This document shows positions 56,042-60,000 of a stretch of 60,000 bases of DNA, in pieces (position 1 is the stretch's first letter; every line of letters begins with the position of its first letter). The position numbers were made by a program, and so were the translations under genes. A model generated the notes under the pieces. It ran no database searches, had not been told where the DNA came from, and saw only the letters and a program-made list of their open reading frames with translations. Origin of the DNA: Hydractinia symbiolongicarpus (taxonomy: Eukaryota > Cnidaria > Hydrozoa > Anthoathecata > Hydractiniidae); contig NC_079885.1 of assembly GCF_029227915.1 (NCBI RefSeq), positions 12,103,001-12,163,000 on the forward strand. The letters are read 5' to 3'.

Positions 56042-57539
56042 GCTTTGTATCTTTGTATTAAATCCCCTTTTTAAATCAAAGAGGCAAAGAGAGGTTAAAA
56101 TTATTAGACAATATTTAAACAACCTGGTTTTAATGAAGTTTATGGTTAAATTGTATTTCTTGTTTCTTATTTTTAAAACGTACTTTCTTTTTCAGATCAG
56201 CTGTTATCAAACCATGCACCATCACCATTTTCAAAAAATTTTAAACAAGAAAGTAAATTTTGAAGGCCTAATTACTGAAATGCTAATATGTATTTATTGC
56301 TGAATTAATAAACAATGAACTACTTCACCATTCAAATTGAGATCGTTCAGAAGTTATTATATTCAAATCGTCAAGTTTCTACATAGCAAGATTTGTATTC
56401 TGGAATTTCCAAAATTTTCCTGATCACTTTTAAAAATATCCAGTTAAAGTTTTAACTGTTATTTTAGAATACTTCATATAGCTATGTAAAATTTTTATTT
56501 TTTATTTATTTAATTGTATTTTCATTGCAGGTTAGTTACAAAAATAGTTAAGAATCGTGATACTCGTGATTTCTTTACCCCATAATTCTCCGTTTTCAAG
56601 GTCTACTTTAAATTTAAAAATCTTTCAGGCTAATGACGAAAATCTTGAAGCCGCAGGGCTTCTTGTTTTCCTAGTAAAATAAGGGTTTCTTATATCAAAT
56701 AAATAGCTAGTTCTAAAAGTTTCTTTAATCTTTGGACTAGTTGGTTTTAAAATGAAAAAATAAAGCATTTTTCGTTTCAAAGTCTCTCGCTAGTGATGAT
56801 TGTAACATCTTCAATTAATTGTAAGAATTGGTTAGAAACAAGTTTCTTATTTCAGAAATAGACATAGAATGTAGTAGAAAAAATTTCTTAATTTTTGAAG
56901 ATATCCAAGATTGCTCGAAAATTAGGGAAATGTCAGTAATTTTAGTCAAAAGTATACTTCTCAATGAATTTTCTTTTTTGAATATTTGAAAATGGTGCGA
57001 TTTTCGTAAAATTGTAACATGTTTCTTATAAAAAAAAAACGTGTAGATCCGAATTCTTATTTTCCCTATTATTCGATAATTCGAACATTCGCTTATTTGA
57101 ATAAATTTTTTAGTCCCCTGCGGGTTCGAATTTACGAATGTGTATTGTACCTTACTGCATGAGCAAATCGCAGACATTTCGCGTGCTTTTTTGCAAAAAT
57201 TGCATCATGCGGTATTTTGCGGTTAGGATAAATATTAAAAATTTTAATTGCACGGTTTAAAGTAAATGTGATATTTTATAAAGCGTATTTTTAAAATCAG
57301 GAAAACTAATTTTAGTTTTTGTGCCGTTCTTTTAAACACTCACAGCTCTAGTCTGGCTTTTCTTGCAACGAATTTTGATGCATTTTCATTTTGCAGTTGA
57401 CAGAACAATATTTTTGCGGTATTTTAATTTCGCGAACGAGCAAAAAATAAATTTTTCGTGAAATTTTAGTTTTTTAAGTCTCACCAAAATTTGAAATTTA
57501 TATTAAATGCCAGGTGTCGTCTAGGGGTAATAGTTATTA
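56042..57539. other. Spacer between the LTR element and the oxygenase, no gene recognised
   Basis: About 1.5 kb of AT-rich sequence. Frames at 56019-56303 (plus) and 56815-57177 (minus) have low-complexity, Phe/Ile/Lys-rich translations and no domain. A short phrase, CTAGTTCTAAAAGTTTCTT, recurs here (near 56708) and at 44030-44050, so some of it is probably old repeat. Confidence 0.4.
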
Positions 57540-57637
57540 CTAGTCGTTAGCCCGTGGAAAATCCGCAGGTTCGCCCGTCCTTTTTATACCGCATTGCGTG
57601 CTTTTCGCTATTGCGCAGCTAAGCTACCATTTTGAGT

Positions 57638-57703
<66 letters not shown>

Positions 57704-57723
57704 TACGGGCATTATAATATAGA
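57540..57723 (-). mobile_element. Short Helitron-like non-autonomous element
   Basis: On the minus strand it starts TCTATATTATAATGCCCG (5' TC, preceded by A) and ends GGGCTAACGACTAG (3' CTAG, followed by T), so it sits between A and T as Helitrons do. A hairpin (CCTGCGG, loop ATTTT, CCACGGG, one mismatch) lies seven bases before CTAG. The middle holds a (GTCT)n microsatellite of about 65 bp (57638-57702 on the plus strand as GACA). The same family occurs at 28838-29000. Confidence 0.75.
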
Positions 57724-57777
57724 TTAAATAAAATCACGCACTACTAGGTTCTACAGTGTAAATAGAAAAAAAATCGT

Positions 57778-57783
57778 TTTAAT
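57778..57783 (-). promoter_or_regulatory. Weak candidate poly(A) signal of the oxygenase gene
   Basis: ATTAAA on the minus strand about 105 nt after the stop at 57889. It is a variant hexamer in AT-rich DNA; no canonical AATAAA is closer. Confidence 0.25.
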
Positions 57784-57888
57784 TGAGTCACTAAAATGTT
57801 GAAAAGGTACCTTATAACATTCACCTAAATATTTAGAGCCTAAAACCAAATCTTCTTTTTTTTAAAGTCAATTAGCACTAAAAAAAGT

Positions 57889-59073
57889 CTAGTCTGCTAG
57901 ACCAAAATCTGTTGAAGCATATTCCGCAAACATTGACGTGCGGTTTGTCATCCATGGTCCATATTTCGTAAAGTTTCCCACAAGTACATTCTTGTTCCCG
58001 AAGAAAGATTTAGATAAGTCTGCATCAAAGCAGGGCTCGTAAAACAATGGAACGGAGTATCTATCAGTTCCTATGTCAATAACCCTGTGGTTGGTAGCGA
58101 CAGCCCTTCCATCTAACATATGGGATAGCAAAGCCCCGATATTTACTACCAAACGATCTTTTATAGCTGGAACATCAATCCATTCTGTAATTCCTTTAGG
58201 TTTTATTTGTAAACCGTTATTGCTAAAAGTGGCTAAAATAGTAACCATTGCGGTGTCAAAATGCTCACCAGTTACAATCGGAGTGTCTCCATCCATTGCT
58301 TCTTTCGGAATACTGCTTAAATCGTTAACTCTTGTCGGATAATGTATCAATCGTAAGGTAGAAAGAGATGACGACCCGAACAGATGATCAAAAGCATTTT
58401 TGTCAAAACCAAACCCAACGGCCAGCAGGTGCAAAACTTTTTTAGCCGTTTGAATATAAAAAGCACGGTACTTCAGCATTACCTTTAGAAATTTCGCATC
58501 CATTACTTCATCTTCTGTGATTGGCCATACGTTTTTTTCCTCCACAATATTGCGCATGTATAGACGACCATTGGTTGTCTTTGTTAGATTTATTATTTCT
58601 GTAGGGGTCGGGAAACTCCTATCAATAACTTCACGCTCAAACACTCCCAGCTCGTATGCTTCTTTATAGGAATGACCTCCTGCGATCAGTGGAAAATATC
58701 CACGAAAATGATTTGGATTGTTCTTATTAAACGCATTTTTTGCTAACCTCATTTTATTTTTCAAAGGTTGGTCAAAAAACCATTTGGTCCAATATAATAG
58801 TTCATCCGGGTCAAAATCTTTCACGTGAATTAAATAAGCAAAACCTACATTTCGAAATGCAGTAACTAATTCTTGTGACACCTTATTAAAGTTCTCTTCA
58901 GCTTCCGTCAAATTAATGGATGGTAATTTAAAGGTGTCTTGTCCGTTGTTCCTATTTTCAATGTTCAGGGAATCGAGGATGTATTGAAAACTGTTGTTTA
59001 AAATTTCCAAATGACGATACACAGTTATTGCAAGGACACCAACAACAATAAAACTCGCCGCTAATAACTTCAT
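57889..59073 (-). CDS. Membrane-anchored 2-oxoglutarate/Fe(II)-dependent oxygenase (isopenicillin-N-synthase-like)
   Basis: A single-exon gene of 394 codons. The N-terminus (residues about 4-20, LLAASFIVVGVLAITVY) is one hydrophobic helix, predicting a signal anchor or signal peptide. The DIOX_N-like domain follows (ELVTAFRNVGFAYLIHVKDF, then FRGYFPLIAG). The catalytic double-stranded beta-helix has GEHFDTAMVTIL (His and Asp iron ligands, about 270-272), ATNHRV (distal His about 328) and RYSVPLFYEP (Arg and Ser that grip 2-oxoglutarate, about 338). All key residues are present, so the enzyme should be active. The family uses O2 and 2-oxoglutarate to hydroxylate or desaturate small molecules; the substrate cannot be told from sequence. 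Lack of introns contrasts with GPI, UBA3 and MTG2 and suggests a retrogene or transfer, but this is not proven. Confidence 0.92.
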   Translation of the reverse strand: MKLLAASFIVVGVLAITVYRHLEILNNSFQYILDSLNIENRNNGQDTFKLPSINLTEAEENFNKVSQELVTAFRNVGFAYLIHVKDFDPDELLYWTKWFFDQPLKNKMRLAKNAFNKNNPNHFRGYFPLIAGGHSYKEAYELGVFEREVIDRSFPTPTEIINLTKTTNGRLYMRNIVEEKNVWPITEDEVMDAKFLKVMLKYRAFYIQTAKKVLHLLAVGFGFDKNAFDHLFGSSSLSTLRLIHYPTRVNDLSSIPKEAMDGDTPIVTGEHFDTAMVTILATFSNNGLQIKPKGITEWIDVPAIKDRLVVNIGALLSHMLDGRAVATNHRVIDIGTDRYSVPLFYEPCFDADLSKSFFGNKNVLVGNFTKYGPWMTNRTSMFAEYASTDFGLAD

Positions 59074-59126
59074 GACTTCAACTCTCGCGAATAAACGTTA
59101 CACAATTTAGTGCTAAAAAAAGATTT

Positions 59127-59138
59127 GAATATATATGT
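59127..59138 (-). promoter_or_regulatory. TATA-like element upstream of the oxygenase gene
   Basis: CATATATATTC on the minus strand lies about 55-65 bp before the ATG at 59073. That distance would allow a short 5' UTR. The AT-rich background makes chance occurrence likely. Confidence 0.3.
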
Positions 59139-60000
59139 AGGATAAAATTTCAAAGTTATACAGAATTGACAGCATGACGGGGGTGGGTGGTGAGAAGAGC
59201 TTGTTTGTTTTTTATTTAAAATATTGGAATTGCCCCTTTCCACACATTTTTGCTATAAACGAATTCTGTAGTATTAGCTATGCAATAAAAACAAAAACAT
59301 CGATTGACGATCTAACAGTATCTTGAATCCTTCACCAAAAATGAATTTGCAATAAATTTCTGCATATAGAAATTGGAAATTTCCAGCACTTTGCCGTATA
59401 CGACCTACTATTGTATACAACCTAGCAAGACACTTAAGCCGTCTGAAATCATGAGTCAACAACTAAAAAAAATTCGCCTTTACACTGGATTTTGCAAATT
59501 TATACGGATTCAAAATGTAAACAATTATATAAACGAAAAGGTCTCTGAAAAAGTTTTTTTCCAGATTCGATTAAATCCGTAATAATTGTTTGAATGCGTA
59601 TAAACTTTGTAAGAATGTAAACTGATAATAATAATGCATTATCTTGTTATCTGAATAACTTAGACATAAAACGAAAGTGATAATTTTAAAAATTCATACG
59701 TTTTTATTTATTTACGCGCATGCAACAAGCGTGTAAACGCAGTATAAATGTTCGCCACAATAAGATAAAGCTTTTTGGTATGAAATCTTTATGGTGTTTA
59801 AAAAATAAAAAATTAAAGCTTACCTCTCAGTTTAAGAACGTTTATCTTATCCTGTTTATACTATGTTGAAAATTAGTAATTTAATATTTATTATAAGTAA
59901 AATTCGAAACATATAAGCAAATAGAAGGCTACATTTTTTTGTGTTTACAACATGTTCCCTCGTCAAAAGCCGCCATTTTGTCGTAATTTTTTCGGATTAA
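59139..60000. other. Right flank, no gene recognised
   Basis: About 860 bp with short unrecognised frames. TTAAAGCTTACCTC at 59813-59826 matches the terminal motif of the foldback elements at 2461-3414 and could be the start of another copy running past the window edge. Confidence 0.4.

Noticed and set aside
57638-57702. Regular GACA repeat considered as a CRISPR-like array
   Set aside because: It is a 4-bp microsatellite without spacers, inside a Helitron-like element of a eukaryotic genome.

Overview
The window is eukaryotic and strongly AT-rich, with host genes in many short GT-AG exons separated by long introns full of mobile elements. The protein sequences and repeat families fit an invertebrate metazoan. 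A cnidarian, perhaps a hydrozoan, is my inference; no sequence here proves it.

Host genes. Four recognisable genes all lie on the minus strand. From left to right they are the 5' end of glucose-6-phosphate isomerase (GPI; four exons, 1094-2202, continuing past the left edge), UBA3, the catalytic subunit of the NEDD8-activating enzyme (17 exons, 7563-17623), the mitochondrial Obg-family GTPase MTG2/GTPBP5 (six exons, 23209-31562), and an intronless membrane-anchored 2-oxoglutarate/Fe(II) oxygenase (57889-59073). I assembled the exons by hand from conserved protein blocks, splice sites and codon phase. GPI, UBA3 and MTG2 are unrelated housekeeping genes (glycolysis, neddylation, mitochondrial ribosome assembly). 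The UBA3 model has one missing base that breaks the frame in exon 10. A plus-strand Cys-rich/coiled-coil gene at about 19.66-20.78 kb looks like a decayed family member.

Mobile elements. From about 31.9 to 56.0 kb the window is almost entirely transposon-derived. It holds a broken retroelement 3' end (32.5-33.3 kb), an intact full-length APE-type LINE with a 10-bp target-site duplication (33589-37003, minus), a nearly identical but broken LINE copy (44670-48029, plus), a TIR element (37551-38146), another TIR element (about 38.29-39.41 kb), two tRNA-derived SINEs, and a complete-length but defective Ty3/Gypsy LTR retrotransposon (49004-56037) whose Gag carries a MYND zinc finger beside the usual CCHC knuckle. 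Helitron-like short elements sit at 28.8-29.0 and 57.54-57.72 kb. Two inverted arms at about 31.94 and 39.70 kb bracket several of these insertions and may be the ends of one larger nested element.

Introns and spacers of the host genes contain foldback/MITE-like elements (41-907, 2461-3414, 12652-12812), tandem repeats (14652-14960, 24243-24483), a C-rich minisatellite (6021-6152) and microsatellites. I found no CRISPR array, rRNA gene or convincing tRNA gene, and no coherent new multigene system. The most unusual items are the nested transposon block, the recently active LINE pair, the MYND-bearing Gag, the UBA3 frame break and the near-perfect palindrome in a UBA3 intron.
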